The translations under genes were made by a program, and so were the position numbers. 64,000 nucleotides of DNA from Toxorhynchites rutilus septentrionalis (Eukaryota; Arthropoda; Insecta; Diptera; Culicidae), in contig NC_073746.1 in NCBI RefSeq assembly GCF_029784135.1, forward strand, positions 100,704,515-100,768,514, in the 5' to 3' direction. A model generated the notes under the pieces. The model searched no databases and was not told the DNA's origin. It worked only from the letters and a program-made list of their open reading frames with translations. This document shows positions 34,749-47,004 of this stretch, piece by piece; the first letter of the stretch is position 1, and every line of letters begins with the position of its first letter.

Positions 34749-35063
34749 TTAGTACCATTGAAGAAGAAGATGGAGAGCGTCGTTTGAACGGTGGGTGTCA
34801 ACGATGAACTCCAGATTATTATTTCTTCTTCGAATCACAATTTCTCGCGTCACTGTGCAGTCGCCTACCATGACTCCAGCAATGTCTTCAGGAACATACG
34901 CATTGAATGTATACACGTGTTCTCCCGTTGGTGTTTTATTAGGATTGATGACAATAATGTGCCTATTTATTTTTTTTGATGACATTAATATGCCTATCAA
35001 GTTTTTTGTGCTTAATTTCTTGAAAATTGACGAGTCGTTTGGGAGGAGTTCGACCACGAACAT
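34749..35063 (-). pseudogene. possible Helitron/Helentron Rep-helicase fragment
   Basis: The minus strand reads 104 codons from MFVVELLPNDSSIFKKL to a TAA. The C-terminal half, with EDIAGVMVGDCTVTREIVIR, RRNNNLEFIVDTHRSNDALH and LLLQWY, resembles the segment just before the Rep domain in Helitron-type proteins, where the usual pattern is AA(L/I)I..rdIvv....L..I..THrsYDaLqYPL. The Rep catalytic motifs and helicase are absent. If right, it is a trace of the autonomous partner of the non-autonomous elements in this window. The match is from memory of the family pattern and is moderate. Confidence 0.5.
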
Positions 35064-37700
35064 CGTGACACGAGATTTTTATATATATAGACATATTTTT
35101 TACATTAAAATTCAAATCAATAACAATAAGTAAAACCTGTACAAAATTCTACTCAAGAAAACCCTCCAATTTTAAATATTGGTAATTGGGTAATCTCTGA
35201 TTGTATTATTGCGAGCCGTAATTATACTAATACATTGTAAAATTGTGAAAATTGTTGACCATGTGCCATAGCCAACCGTAAGCTTAGAAAGGTTGTAATC
35301 GGAGAATAGTGCTGAAGTAATATCCTCACTGATGATTTAATGATTCCCCGATCGCTCCTCCAAAATCAAAAAGATCGAATGATTTTTTATGAAAGATGTG
35401 TTCAATTGTCTAGAAAGATGTTAGAAATGGGTGGTTTCTTGGAAGTTCATCCCTTTTATGTATTGATTTGTATTTGCTGCTGCATAGCATTGCGCGTCTC
35501 CTTTGCAGTAAAATATATCCCTCATGATGTTTTGTAATTTACGAAGTATAATTTAAGTAATTTACAATTACTTAAATTATACTTCTATGCGTACGAGCAT
35601 CAACAAAAGCAAAAAACAAATTATTACGCGACACTCTTCGATTTTATCGAAACTTGGTACATATGGTGGGTGTTAAATCATAAGATAAGACCATGTGACA
35701 TTTTTATGATTTCGAGAAAAACGAGCTTGAAGTTTAAAACTACAAGGAGTTTATTCCTGCTGTACGCGCGATTTTCCAAATCTGATATATGTGGTATGTA
35801 GCTTACGAAATGCCTTACCTAATGCAATCAATAACTCGAAATTTTCAACTTTTCGACTTGGTCCCCTCTGACTTAACACCGACCATATGATAGAAGCTGG
35901 AAAAAATCACAATTTTCATTATCATACGACCAATTCAAACTACGAATGATATTTTAATCGGGTTTAATCTAAATAATTGATATTTCTTTAAAAAACCGTA
36001 ACTCAAAATCCAGATATCTTATTCAGATATGATGTTCGACAAAGTTGTTGGAAAATTAATGAAATATTTAGAAAAAATAACACTTTCAATGAACTGTTAA
36101 AACATTTTACTCAAAAATTAAATCTAGTATTGAAAACATTTGTGATGCAGTTTGATGAGCATCTCTTCTGAAACTGAACAAAGGATATTAACACGTTAAC
36201 ACAATTTTCAACAGCGTGGATCAAACAAATATGGTTCGGTTGTGCGCTCATTATGCGCCCTATGATAGATATGCAATTGCACAGCGTGAAAACGTGAAGT
36301 ACAACCATAATAGCACAGCAACCATAACATAACAACGTACAACCATAATAGGAACAAGGCAGCTTTCGATATTGCTATAATTGGCACGTCGATGAAAAAT
36401 TGTACCAATTATGGTAATACAAAAATACATGTTTATTTCGATAAAATCGTATGAATTGGTCGAATCACAACATCAAAAAGGTTGTAATGTATGCGTCTAC
36501 ACTGTGTTTGCAGTCACTTCGCAGCATAAAAATCTTTTTATTTTGACCGCATATTCCTTAGTAAAATGCTAAGAAGCAAGCATCAATGGGACACAGTATT
36601 TTCAAACTAAATTTTTCAACAAAAGAACAATGGTTCACATGGAATCAAGTACCTGAATCAACGAAAAAGAGATTTCTGACGTTTAAAAATCATATTAGAG
36701 TATTTAAAAATCAGATATGTTTTGTTAACTAATAAACAACTCACTCGTATTACCATAATAGGTACTATTGCAATGATAGCTACTTCTACCCTATATACAC
36801 TCAACAAAAAAAATTGAAGAACAGAGTGCGAATTCGAAATTTTTAGGTGATTTTTGTTGTGCTGTAACTTCGTGAAAAATCAATGCATAAAGAGAGGATG
36901 TACATCATTTTAAAGCTTAGAAGCAAATTTTGGAATATCTTACGGAGGACATATTTTTATCTTGGTGTGTGTGGGTGTAGTGGATAAAAAATATCAAGAA
37001 GAAATAAAAAATCGATTTTTTTCTGGTTTCTACCAACCAGTTTAAAATCAAATCCAATCAACTTTATCATCCAGCTTTCCTGCCATTTTAGAACGTTTGT
37101 GTAGGATTTTTCAATACAGAGATATTTTTGTTTGAATGAAAAATTCCCCCTTCGTGGTTTAGGGTGAATAATTCAATAAATAATGATCGCAGGAAGTATT
37201 GAAAACTCAATTAATTTCTGCAATTATGTAAGCATTACAGTGAGTCTTAAAGCTTCCAGTCAAATTTTGAGTCTAAAACCCCTGTGAATGACTCATATTG
37301 GTACGTTTAGCCATATTTTTCTAGCCGAACAATCAAAGCGTGGAGTAAATAATAGGAGCACTCCATCGCAAATTGTACCAGAGAAACAAAATGCCATGCG
37401 TTCCCTCGGAATGAACGAATCGTAACATCATGGGTAAAAGATAGGGGATAACATGTGACGAAAAGAATTCTCGCGTAACTTCTGAAAATGTCCTAAGTAA
37501 CAAATGTAAACAAATGGAGTTAATGGATGCACACTATTAGTTCTCAATCATTGAATGCTTTGCGAAAACAACCGTTCAAGTATCAATCCTTTTCAATTTT
37601 TTATTACCGAGATAAAAAAAGAATATTTTCATTATACGTTGAATATGAGACACTTTTGCCATTAATGCAATTAATGTATAATTAATGCCAGCAATGTGTA
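35064..37700. other. no gene identified
   Basis: AT-rich; a perfect hairpin lies at 35543-35585. ACTCAACAAAAAAAATTGAAG near 36800 could be a Tc1-type terminus, but no partner was found. Confidence 0.4.
35543..35585. repeat. perfect 20-bp inverted repeat
   Basis: The arms GAAGTATAATTTAAGTAATT and its exact reverse complement enclose a 3-base loop (TAC). It could extrude as a cruciform or be a tiny foldback remnant. Confidence 0.9.
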
Positions 37701-37702
37701 CC

Positions 37703-38104
37703 GTTCTGAATCATATTTCGGACACTTGGTTCTTATATCTTGAGATGCTTAATGCACTGATGATATAATAACTATAACATTAATATCACAATTGCTTCTT
37801 TAGAGTAATCCCTTTCACTATCATTTCATATGAGAACTACATTTGAATTATGACATAATCGGCAAAAATCTGACAACACTACTCACTATCGTTTGTGTTT
37901 GGCGATTGTTTAGCGTGAGTACGTAGAATTTACTCGTTCATCAATATTTAAATTTATCCCGTGTTTCATCAGTTCTCATCTTCGTTAACAGTTTTCTGTG
38001 ATTGCTTGGTAAGTGTTTCGCAGTTGACTATAAAATATAATCAATTGTAATGTAATTTTCGTTCAAAAAATTACAAAATAAAGTGTCCGAAATTTGAATC
38101 GAAC
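37703..38104. mobile_element. probable 400-bp MITE
   Basis: The left GTTCTGAATCATATTTCGGA and CACTT is inverted at the right as GTTCGATTCAAATTTCGGAC and ACTT. The same motif (GTCCGAAATATGATTCAGAA) recurs at 61690-61715. No clear target duplication. Confidence 0.5.
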
Positions 38105-38321
38105 TTTTTCCCTACGATTCATATTTCGGCCAGTTGAAATTGGTGATACTACAATGTGAGTTTTCAGGCTTAGTATGGATGCAAAGCGTAGAACCTTATA
38201 AAGTACCAAAAGCACCGGCATCTCTGGAGGTGATGACATTTACTTTGACAAAGGCCAACACGAAAACAGCAAGTCACCAAGTATTTTTGTATACATTATA
38301 CATCAAATATTTTTGTGTACA

Positions 38322-39367
38322 ATGGCTCTCTGGGTTGACCGCTACCGACCGCGCCAGCTATCCAAACTGGACTACCACAAAACGCAAGTTACGCATCTGA
38401 TCAATCTTTGCTCCCAGGGAGACTTCCTGCATGTTCTACGGCCCTTCCAGGCCAGTAAGAAAATTCGCATCATGTGTCTGCTGCGGAAACTTTACCAACC
38501 GGGCGCGGAACGGCTACGCAATGAGATAATGAATTTCATAACGCCCTCAAACCGGAAGGTGGAAATCAGGAGCATCAGCAGTAATTACCACATCGAGTTT
38601 AATTCATCGGTTGCCGTGATATATAACAGGGTGGTCGTGTCGAATTTGATCAAGCAAATTGATCCCAGTGGGTAGAGGGAATATGAGACTCGTCTTGTCC
38701 GAAGTGGATTAGCTGACCAAAGATACCCAGGATGCGCTGAGAAGAACCATTGAAAAGTATTTGTCTACGTGCAGATTGATTTTGTACGCCAATTCTACTT
38801 CGCGGGTTATTCCCGCGGTTAGGAGTCGTTGCTTGAGTAAGAGTGCCGGCTCTATCTTAGGAGGGTATTCTTAAAATTTTGTATGTAAGATTGTCATTTG
38901 TTTGTTTCTTGAATGTAACAACACTATTTGCATTTCAGCACATTCCTTCGGAGCTAACGAAAAGAATTACGCTATCCTCATGCTGGAAGCTTGCAAGGTA
39001 CAACTGTTACCGTTCACGGTCAACTAAGAGGTGCCGTAAATCGACAGGCAAATATTCCTTCGAGAAACCGCCAATCAGATTGTCCTCGAACAAAGTCCAC
39101 AGAAGCTGGAAGTAGTGAGGAAACAGCTATACGAACTGCTATCCCAAGGCGTTCTATCGAATGTTATAATCTGTGGATTGGTACCGAATCTGGTTAAAAA
39201 TTGCGATGAGTCTGAAGACGCAAACGTTGAATTTTGCCGGGTACTATGAACACCGGATGCAGCAAGGAAGCAAACATATATTCCATCTGGAATTGTTCGT
39301 TGCGCAGTTAATGGCACGGTATAAGAAGTTTCTCAATAAAGCCTCAATGCAAGTGGATGATTTTTGA
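38322..39367 (+). pseudogene. RFC3: RFC3 (replication factor C small subunit) pseudogene
   Basis: RFC3 is an AAA+ subunit of the clamp loader that places PCNA on DNA. The ATG at 38322 gives MALWVDRYRPRQLSKLDYHK, a near-perfect family start, then INLCSQGDFLHVL. The Walker A region is destroyed: PFQASKKIRI stands where GPSGAGKKTRI belongs. RIMCLLRKLY, EIMNFITPSNRKVEIRSISS, NYHIEFNSS and a broken LSEVDELTKDAQ block follow, then KYLSTCRLILYANSTS. An intron-like stretch (38881-38938, GTATGTAAG..TTTCAG) separates these from later exon sequence, which runs in several frames to MSLKTQTLNFAGYYEHRMQQ, GSKHIFHLELFVAQ and a stop at 39367. Many stops and frameshifts; the kept intron marks a non-processed copy. 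Confidence 0.88.
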
Positions 39368-39369
39368 GC

Positions 39370-39953
39370 GATTCTTTGAGATCGCAATTTTCTTTCGATT
39401 TATGTCTGATCACTTACATTTCTACTACCATCATACGCCACAACCACCGCTCTCGTAACGTAAAGTTGTAAACAGAGCGATCGGCAGTGAGAGGCATTGG
39501 AACCAACCGTCATATGGTTAGGTGTCAGAAACGAAATAGTGAGTATCACTACTGAATATTTGGATCTCACGTGCCGTGAGAGGAATTGAGTGACTATGGT
39601 CAGCTTTTTTGTGACATTGACGGTGATGGATTGCAGCTCTGCAAATAACCTGAATTCAAATATATAATTATTATTGAAGCAATATAAGCCTTACGGTATT
39701 TTAAACCATGACGCTACAAAGGAACATCAATAGACAAGCATTTTGTGGGAAATAGAAAATATCATAAAAGAGGTTGTTGAAAATTATTTCAAGGCGATTA
39801 AAAAATCAATTGGTTAAAGTTCTATTACAATTTAACCAGCCATCGATGGTTGTAGACAATTTTTAAGACATTTGTGGGTGCATGGAAGGTTGTAGAGTAC
39901 TTTTCGACAGGCCAAGTCGTTGTTGTTGTCGGATGTTTGATCATTTTATAGTA
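39370..39953. other. no gene identified
   Basis: AT-rich, nothing recognisable between the RFC3 pseudogene and a MITE end. Confidence 0.4.
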
Positions 39954-40030
39954 CAGTCAACTCTCCCTAACTTGATATCCAAAGGGACCATCGAGTTAGG
40001 GAGGTATCGAGATACAGAACATTCTTTCCT
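39954..40030 (+). mobile_element. MITE fragment (GAGTTAGGGA family)
   Basis: Following TA it reads CAGTCAACTCTCCCTAACTT, with CATCGAGTTAGGGAGGTATC and GAGATACAGAACAT. It matches the right part of 61217-61400 in opposite orientation. It breaks off near 40030. Confidence 0.7.
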
Positions 40031-41110
40031 AATTTTTTTTATGTCTTAAATTGTCATATATTAGGGTAAGTGTCCCAATTATGACATGAATTTGAATTTT
40101 TGATTCATTCCCTTAAAGTGAAAAAAACACCTTTCTCGTATAAAAAAAAATATTTTTTCCAGAATCTTTCAGGAGGTGATAGACGGTTATATTTCCCGAA
40201 AAAAATCCTTCTACGCATATGTTAGAATTTCAACGATGACAGAGTTATAGAACTGTTTCTTCGTTTCGGATTCTGTTGGCTCAAACTGACTCTACATTGA
40301 AAAGTACGCTACGTAATCCGATTCTGTTGCTTTCATTTGAAAGATGAGAAAATTGAGTGCAGGATATAGTAGTGGAACATCTAAATTAGTGGATTAAAAT
40401 AACATTTTTGAAGTGGAAAATTTAAAAGTTTTTTTTTATTTGTAATTATTAATGTTATCCCAAAAATTCATACTAAACTTGATTTTTTTTTTTATCCAAA
40501 ATATATATTTTATTAAGGCTCATATGGCGTCAGCCTAACGGGGCCGGGAGGTCAATATTTTGACAATGTTTGCTTAGACTATGTTAGTAATATGTAACCG
40601 ATTACTCGCGGTTGACTCGAGGTTAGTATTACAAGTGTTCTCATAATTGGTATGTCGCAGTCTTCGATGCTCTGTACGTGTGCCCGACACGGGATACTTC
40701 CTATTGGGATGCAGCTGACCATTAATCAGCAACGCCCCCCTAGTCTGTACCCCATATCTAGCGTGGTGCGTCTTTCTCGACTCGAGGAATCCAGGATAGA
40801 ATGGCGGCGCAATCATCAGCTAGTGTAGAGTTGTCATGAGCGGTACAACCTTTGGCTCTTGTTGAATAATCAGTGGACTGCACAACCTTCGGCCCGTGCA
40901 TCTGTAAAGAGTGTGTGTATGTATTGCCGCGACTAAGTAAAAGTTTATCGATCGGATAGGAGGGATATGAAACGGGGACACAACGAAGGAAACATCATTA
41001 AACGTTGACATCGGCGTTTCTGAGGAACAGGTATAGATGAAGCAGAAGATCAGGATCCCGGCTACCTAAGATATCCCGGACGGGGATATCCGATTGTCTG
41101 CCTTGTGCTC

Positions 41111-44100
41111 TCAGTGCTCTAGAGAGCTGAGAGCGAGCAGCATGGAACCGGATACACGACCACTCCACATGCGCTGCCAACTTACGAGCGTATACTGACG
41201 AGGAATGTGGAAAAATTCATTATAAGCAATTTGCCTTTCAAAAAGTGTGCCTTCTAAAGCGCCCACCTTAGCTAGCGAGTCCGCTTTCTCATTCCCCGGA
41301 ATCGAGCAATGAGAGGGAACCCATACTAAGGTAATCTTGAATAATTTTTCGACCAAAACACTCAATAGTTGTCTTATTCTAGTTAGGAAATAAGATGAGC
41401 GTTTATCAACCTTCATTGAGCGGATTGCCTCTATTGAGCTGAGACTGTCTGAAAAAATAAAATAGTGGTCGATGGGCAATGTTTCAATGATCCCTAGAGC
41501 ATAGTATATCGCACCCATTTCTGCGACATACACGGAACAAGGATCTTTGAGTTTGAAAGAGGCACTGGAATTGCCATTGAAGATGCCGAAGCCAGTGGAC
41601 CCGTTTATGTATGAACCGTCAGTAAAGAACATTTTATCAGATCCAACTTTCCCATATTTTTCCGAAAATATCGACGGAATAACATTGGAGCGTAGGTGAT
41701 CTGGTATTCCATGGATTTTTTGTCGCATGGACAGATCAAAAATGACAGAGGAATTGCAAAAGTATGGGAAGCAAACTTGGTTGGAGATGCCCGGTGAAGG
41801 GTGCACTTCATGGGTAAGGTACTCATGGTATAAAGACATAAAACTTGACTGAGGAGTCAGTTGGAGTAGATTTTCGAAGTTATCAATCACCAATGGATTC
41901 ATGATCTTGCAACGGATGAGAAATCTGTAGGATAATTCTGTGAACCGAAGAGTAAGCCGGGGTACTCCTGCCAAAAATTCGAGACTCATCGTATGTGTCG
42001 AATGCAAACACCCCATGGCTATACGCAAGCAACGATATTGTATTCTCTCCAGCTTGAGAATATGAATCCTGGCAGCTGATCGGAAGCAAAAACTGCCAAT
42101 TCTAACACTGATAATATCGTTGTTTTGTACAACTGAATGAGGTCTCCTGGATGGGCACCCCACCATGTTCCGGTAATTGTTTGGAGAAAATTGATTCTTT
42201 GCTGGCATTTCTGTTTCAAATACGCAATGTGTCTCCCCCAGGTACACTTAGAATCAAAATATACACCCAGGTATTTGAAAAACATAGAGTGTTGGATCGT
42301 TTTGCCGGATAGGTGAAGCTGGAATTGGGCGGGTTCGTGCTTCCTAGAAAAAACGACCATTTCAGTTTTCTCCGTAGAGAATTCGATACCCAGCTTGAGG
42401 GCCCACGTGAACAGATTGTTCAGGGTATCTTGCAACGACTTTTGCAGAACGACGGGATTAGTACCCGTGATGGAAATAACTCCATCGTCTGCAAGTTGTC
42501 TCAGCGTGCAGTCTCTAGTTAGACAATCATCCATATCATTGACGTAAAAACTGTACAAGAGGGGGCTTAGGCAGGAGCCTTGTGGTAGGCCCATAAAACT
42601 GTAACGAGAAGATTTCGAGCTGCCATGAGAAAAAATCATGTGCTTTTCTGACAGTAAATTGTACAGAAAATTATTCAGAATTGGCGAAAGTCCACGATTA
42701 TGAAGCTTCTCTGAGAGAATTTCCATGGAAACTGAATCAAATGCCCCTTTGATATCGAGAAAAACGGAAGCCATTTGTTCTTTGCGAGCAAATGCGATTT
42801 GGATTTCAGAAGATAGCAGCGCGAGACAATCATTTGTCCCTCTACCTCGGCGGAAGCCAAACTGCGTATTTGACAGAAAATTGTTCGTTTCGACCCACTT
42901 GTCCAAACGAAGTAGAATCATTTTCTCTAACAATTTACGAATACAGGATAACATTGCAATCGGCCTATACGAGTTGTGATCGCAAGCCGGCTTGTTGGGT
43001 TCCCGTATGGCTATCACTCTCACTTGTCTCCAGTCATGCGGGACAATATTCAGCTCCAGAAACTTGTTGAACAAGTTCAGCAAACGCTGTTTTGCCAAGT
43101 CGGGAAGATTCTTCAACAAGTTGAATTTAATCTTGTCCGACCCCGGAGCTGAATTGTTACATGAGAGAAGGGCAATTGAGAATTCCACCATCGAAAAATT
43201 CTCATAATCGCTTTGAAGTGGAATGTCGCGTACGACGTTTTGTGCAGAAACGGTGTCGGGGCAAACCTTCCTTGCAAAGTTAAAAATCCAACGGTCAGAG
43301 TATTCCTCACTTTCGTTTGTATGGTTCCAGCCACGCATTTTCCTAGCCGTATTCCAAAGAGTGCTCATAGCGGTCTCCCTTGACAAACCATTGACGAACT
43401 TCCGCCAATATCCACGCTTTTTTGCTTTAATCAAACCTTTTAGTTTGGCTTCTAGAGCTTGGTACTTTAGAAACCATTCCACTAATCCAGTTTTCCTGAA
43501 TTTTTTGAAAGCGGATGATTTTTCAAGGTAGACCTTTGAACACTCCTTGTCCCACCAAAGTGATGGAGGACGACGTCGGAAAGTGGTAGCCGGTACACGT
43601 TTCTTTTGAGCTTGAAGTGCGCTTTCGTAAATCAAACTCGATATAAAGTTATACTCTTCGAGTGGAGGAAGTTCATGCATTGGAACAATTGCTTCAGATA
43701 TTATTTCCGCAAATGTTCTCCAGTCAATATTCTTCGTGAGGTCATACGAAATATTGACTGACTCACGAGAGCTTGATTCATTAGCGATCGATAAAATTAT
43801 TGGTAGGTGATCACTACCGTGGGGATCTTGGATTACCTTCCACATGCAATCCAGGGATAACGAAGAAGAGCATAGAGATATGTCTAGCATGCTTGCCCGT
43901 GCAGGAGGGTTGGCTATTCTGGTTGCTTCCCCAGTATTCAAAACTGTCAATTTGAAGTTGTCGCACAGATCATAAATCAAAGTGGCACGGTTGTCATCGT
44001 AGAGTGATCCCCATGCTGTTCCATGGGAGTTAAAATCACCTAAGATTACCCGCGGCTCCGGCATTGCCTCGATAGTATCAAAGAACTGATGGCGGCCTAC

Positions 44101-44460
44101 CGTAGTTCTGGGAGGGATATATATCGAAGCAATGCAGAGGTCTTTGCCATTGATTTGTGTCTGGCAAGCAACAACTTCAATGCCTGTCATCGATGGGAGA
44201 GTGACTCTATAGAAGGAGTGACATTTTTTAATCCCCAATAGCACGCCACCAAACGAGTCATTTCGGTCGAGGCGAATAATGTTGAAATCGTGGAAATTCA
44301 GCTCATCGGCTGAAGAAAGCCATGTTTCACAGAGAGAAAATACATCACAGTTAGAGCTGTGAACTAAAAATTTAAACTGATCTAGTTTAGGAATAATGAT
44401 TCTGCAATTCCACTGTATTACAGTGGTCAAATCCTTGACCTCTTGCACTGAATCAGGCAT
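41111..44460 (-). pseudogene. LINE N1 ORF2 (endonuclease, RT, RNase H), one frameshift
   Basis: About 1,116 codons from ATG 44460. N-terminal AP endonuclease: QWNCR, CETWLS, GDFNSHGTAWGS, GSDHLPI. Reverse transcriptase: SYRPIAMLSCIRKLLEKMI, FLDIKGAFDSV, GLPQGSCLSPLLYSFYVND, and the catalytic QLADDGV. C-terminal RNase H: FFTDGSYINGS, AEMGAIYYAL, IFSDSLSSIEA, WVPSHCSIPGNEKADSLA. The frame breaks near 42095, where one base is missing relative to N2 (CCAATTC against CCATATTC); the downstream part then runs open to 41111. The protein would nick the target, copy the LINE RNA and remove the template; this copy would lack RNase H. Confidence 0.9.
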
Positions 44461-45847
44461 CGAGGGGAATGAACGCTGCCAAAAAACCACATTTTTCTTT
44501 CAAAAATGTTTTCACAATCGGAAGCAAACATAAAACTATGCTTTTAAGAGGGTCGTTTATATTTAAAGCATTTAAAATGTTGTCCACCAGGTCAGAAAGC
44601 GCAAGCAAGCCAGATTGTGGCTGTTGCCTCGACCGCGAAAAAGGAGCAGACGTGTTGGGTGCTGCTCCGGGAAGTGCTGAGGACCCCTGGTGCGTAGAAG
44701 AACCGCTTAAACCAGGAGGTACTTGCTTCGGTCTATTCTCAGCACGATCGATTCGAGGCTTCATTCCAACTTGGGAAGTTTCGGTTTTCTTTCTGGGGAG
44801 TGAAGGAAAAGAAGTATTTTTTCTTTTCCTGATGGCACCCTGCGATGTACCGGAACTTCCTGCATTGGGAGCGTCAGCAACAGGCTCGTCGTTCTGCAGA
44901 ATGGAGTAGGGATTGTCCTGAGTCGTTAGAACGGGACTCTTAAGCATTTCTGCATAAGTCCGCTTGGAACGTTCTTTTAAGGAACGCTTGATTTTTTCCC
45001 CTCGTTGTATGTACACCGGGCATTGAGTAAGATCATGAGGAGTCCCGCCGCAATGAAGACACTTGCGCTCTTTCGGGCAAGGATTCTCATCATGGCTCTC
45101 TCCACAATCTGCGCAACGTTTTTTGTTGCAACAATAGGCGGCCGTGTGACCGAGTTGCATACATTTGTTGCATTTCATTACCCGGGGTACAAACAACCGA
45201 ACAGGTAAACGAAGTGCACCTATTGCAACGTAGTTAGGAAGGGCGGAACCCTCAAATGTCACACGAAAAGAGTTTGTCCGATTGAGGACTCGTTTGTCAT
45301 TTTTAAGTGACACAGATTTCAGTCGATCGCATGCAAGAATCTTCACACTTTTAAGTGAAGAGTTCTTGAAGCGACCGACACCATCGAGTATCTCTTTTCG
45401 AATCAAACCCTTTTCGTTTATTACACCGTCTATTTCAACGTTGCAACAGGGTACGTATACGCGATACTCGATCGCAAAGAGATCACAGCGCGTTATTTCA
45501 TTCGCTTGGGTTCTGCTGGAGACGACAACTCGTAATTTGTCTGGCCCCATCCGAGTAATCTCGGTAACTTCGGAAAATTTCTGTGTCAACTCTTTTGAGA
45601 TGCGAATGACGTTAAGAGGTTTGGATTTTCGTCTAAAGTATACGATAAATGGGCCTTTGGCGCCATCAGGGTATTCTTTTAGACGAAAATCCTGCTTCTC
45701 GTCTTTTTCCTCATCTTCAGAGCTTTCTATCTCGTAAACAGAATTTTCCTCCTCATCTTCTGTTTCATCCTCCTGCTCTTCAGGAGGAGGTTCATTATCT
45801 GATATATTCTTTGGCGTGGATGGGGGATCCTCCCCGCCCTCTGCCAT
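44453..45847 (-). CDS. LINE N1 ORF1, gag-like RNA-binding protein
   Basis: A 464-residue frame from a true ATG (MAEGGEDPPSTPKN) to TGA at 44455-44453. Residues 1-55 are strongly acidic and proline-rich. Three CCHC zinc knuckles follow: C-NKC..GHTAAYC (about 226-239), CADCGESHDENPC (245-257) and CLHCGGTPHDLTQC (263-276). The rest is basic and serine/proline-rich. Such proteins coat LINE RNA and carry it to the target. The ORF2 ATG (44460-44458) overlaps the ORF1 stop by 8 bases (ATGCCTGA), which suggests coupled or re-initiated translation. The frame is undamaged, whereas N2 has a stop at codon 41. Confidence 0.9.
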   Translation of the reverse strand: MAEGGEDPPSTPKNISDNEPPPEEQEDETEDEEENSVYEIESSEDEEKDEKQDFRLKEYPDGAKGPFIVYFRRKSKPLNVIRISKELTQKFSEVTEITRMGPDKLRVVVSSRTQANEITRCDLFAIEYRVYVPCCNVEIDGVINEKGLIRKEILDGVGRFKNSSLKSVKILACDRLKSVSLKNDKRVLNRTNSFRVTFEGSALPNYVAIGALRLPVRLFVPRVMKCNKCMQLGHTAAYCCNKKRCADCGESHDENPCPKERKCLHCGGTPHDLTQCPVYIQRGEKIKRSLKERSKRTYAEMLKSPVLTTQDNPYSILQNDEPVADAPNAGSSGTSQGAIRKRKNTSFPSLPRKKTETSQVGMKPRIDRAENRPKQVPPGLSGSSTHQGSSALPGAAPNTSAPFSRSRQQPQSGLLALSDLVDNILNALNINDPLKSIVLCLLPIVKTFLKEKCGFLAAFIPLDA

Positions 45848-47004
45848 ATTAATAAAAACGAAGAAGTAGACAACTGTTCGATATGAACAGAATATAATAA
45901 TTTGGAAAATATAAATTAGTAAAAGAAATTATATTACTATATTAGTTATTGTTGAAAATTTTATTTATTTCAATTTTTGTTATTATGTGTAATTTGAAAA
46001 TGAAAAAAGTTCCAATAATAGTTCAACGGTGATGTATCAAAATGGACACCCCTAATGCTAACGCTTGCCGATTTGGTAAACACAAAGTTTAAACAATGGT
46101 GTAAATCGTGCACAGAAGCTATTCAGAATGATGGAAGAAGAAAGAGGAAAATAAACTTCTACTTGCCGCCGCTGTGTAGCGTGTGTGATGATGTGTCTTG
46201 CTGCCGGATTGTCTCGATAGCGCACCACTTTTTATGAGCTTTACTTCGCTCGCAGCGCACCAGTTGAAAAAATACACACTAGAAACGGATGTAAAAAAAA
46301 ACACCTGTATCGGATCAAATATAGGTTCGACCGATCTGCTTGCGAGTTGTCGAAGCAATCGTTATGATTTTCGGATACTTCACAGACAAAACAGATTTGA
46401 ATTCAAACATAAAACTTAACGCGAACAGATATATTTCTAACAGATCCGATTTTGCCGACGGTATAATTCTGTCCCTAATTCTCTTCTATTTCTACAGTCA
46501 GCTGTTTGAGTCAGTAGTAGCGAACCATCGATCAAAGCAATAATGAAAATCCTGTTCTCCAGAGAAACTTGATCGTTCTACGTTATCGCTTAATATGAAA
46601 CAGACCAAGCAATACTGTGTGAGTAAAAAGGTACACAATATCACTTGACTCTTGTGGATCGCTTGTTTCTATCAATTAAATTAAAGCTCTCTAACCTAAC
46701 AATTTGTTCTTTGACGCCCAACTTCTATCTCTCTTAATTTCGCTGCAATATCGATATAAACAATTCCTGATGAAAATTCAATCAAAATCTTCAAAAATCG
46801 CGATTTTTAACCCACTGTACTTATAAAAGCCACTTAAATTTCACTTTAATGTTGAAAGGTTATTTTTTTTCTTGAAATTATTCATATTTGAATTGTAAAA
46901 AAAAACTTTTTTTTTCAAACTGTATACAATTGAGTCCTAAATTTTACATAATCGAATCATATATAATCGAGTTTGTATATAATCGAGTCCGACTTGCACG
47001 AGGC

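Larger units (their letters stand above)
40484..46659 (-). mobile_element. I-clade LINE, copy N1
   Basis: A minus-strand non-LTR retrotransposon of about 6.2 kb: 5' untranslated region (46659-45848), ORF1 (45847-44453), ORF2 (44460-41111), 3' untranslated region, then an A tail (40484-40494). A possible short target duplication CAAG flanks it. The ORF2 content (endonuclease, reverse transcriptase, RNase H) and the three-knuckle ORF1 place it in the I group; MosquI of Aedes is the nearest named element I can suggest. Compared with N2 and 47640-47985, about 35-40 bp are missing at its 5' end. Only one coding lesion was found (ORF2 frameshift). Confidence 0.88.
40095..46996 (-). mobile_element. 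TA-type transposon relic split by LINE N1
   Basis: 40095-40483 and 46660-46996 match, in reverse, adjacent parts of 16664-17400 in the transposon at 15727-17530. At the right edge is GCAAGTCGGACTCGATTATA in minus reading. The LINE at 40484-46659 divides it at GATAGAAACAA, which is intact at about 16970 in the other copy. The far end (towards 40095) is truncated. Confidence 0.7.

Noticed and set aside
44469..45737. Plus-strand frames of about 150 codons within the LINE
   Set aside because: Shadows antisense to ORF1; the same shadows recur in N2 because the sequence is the same.
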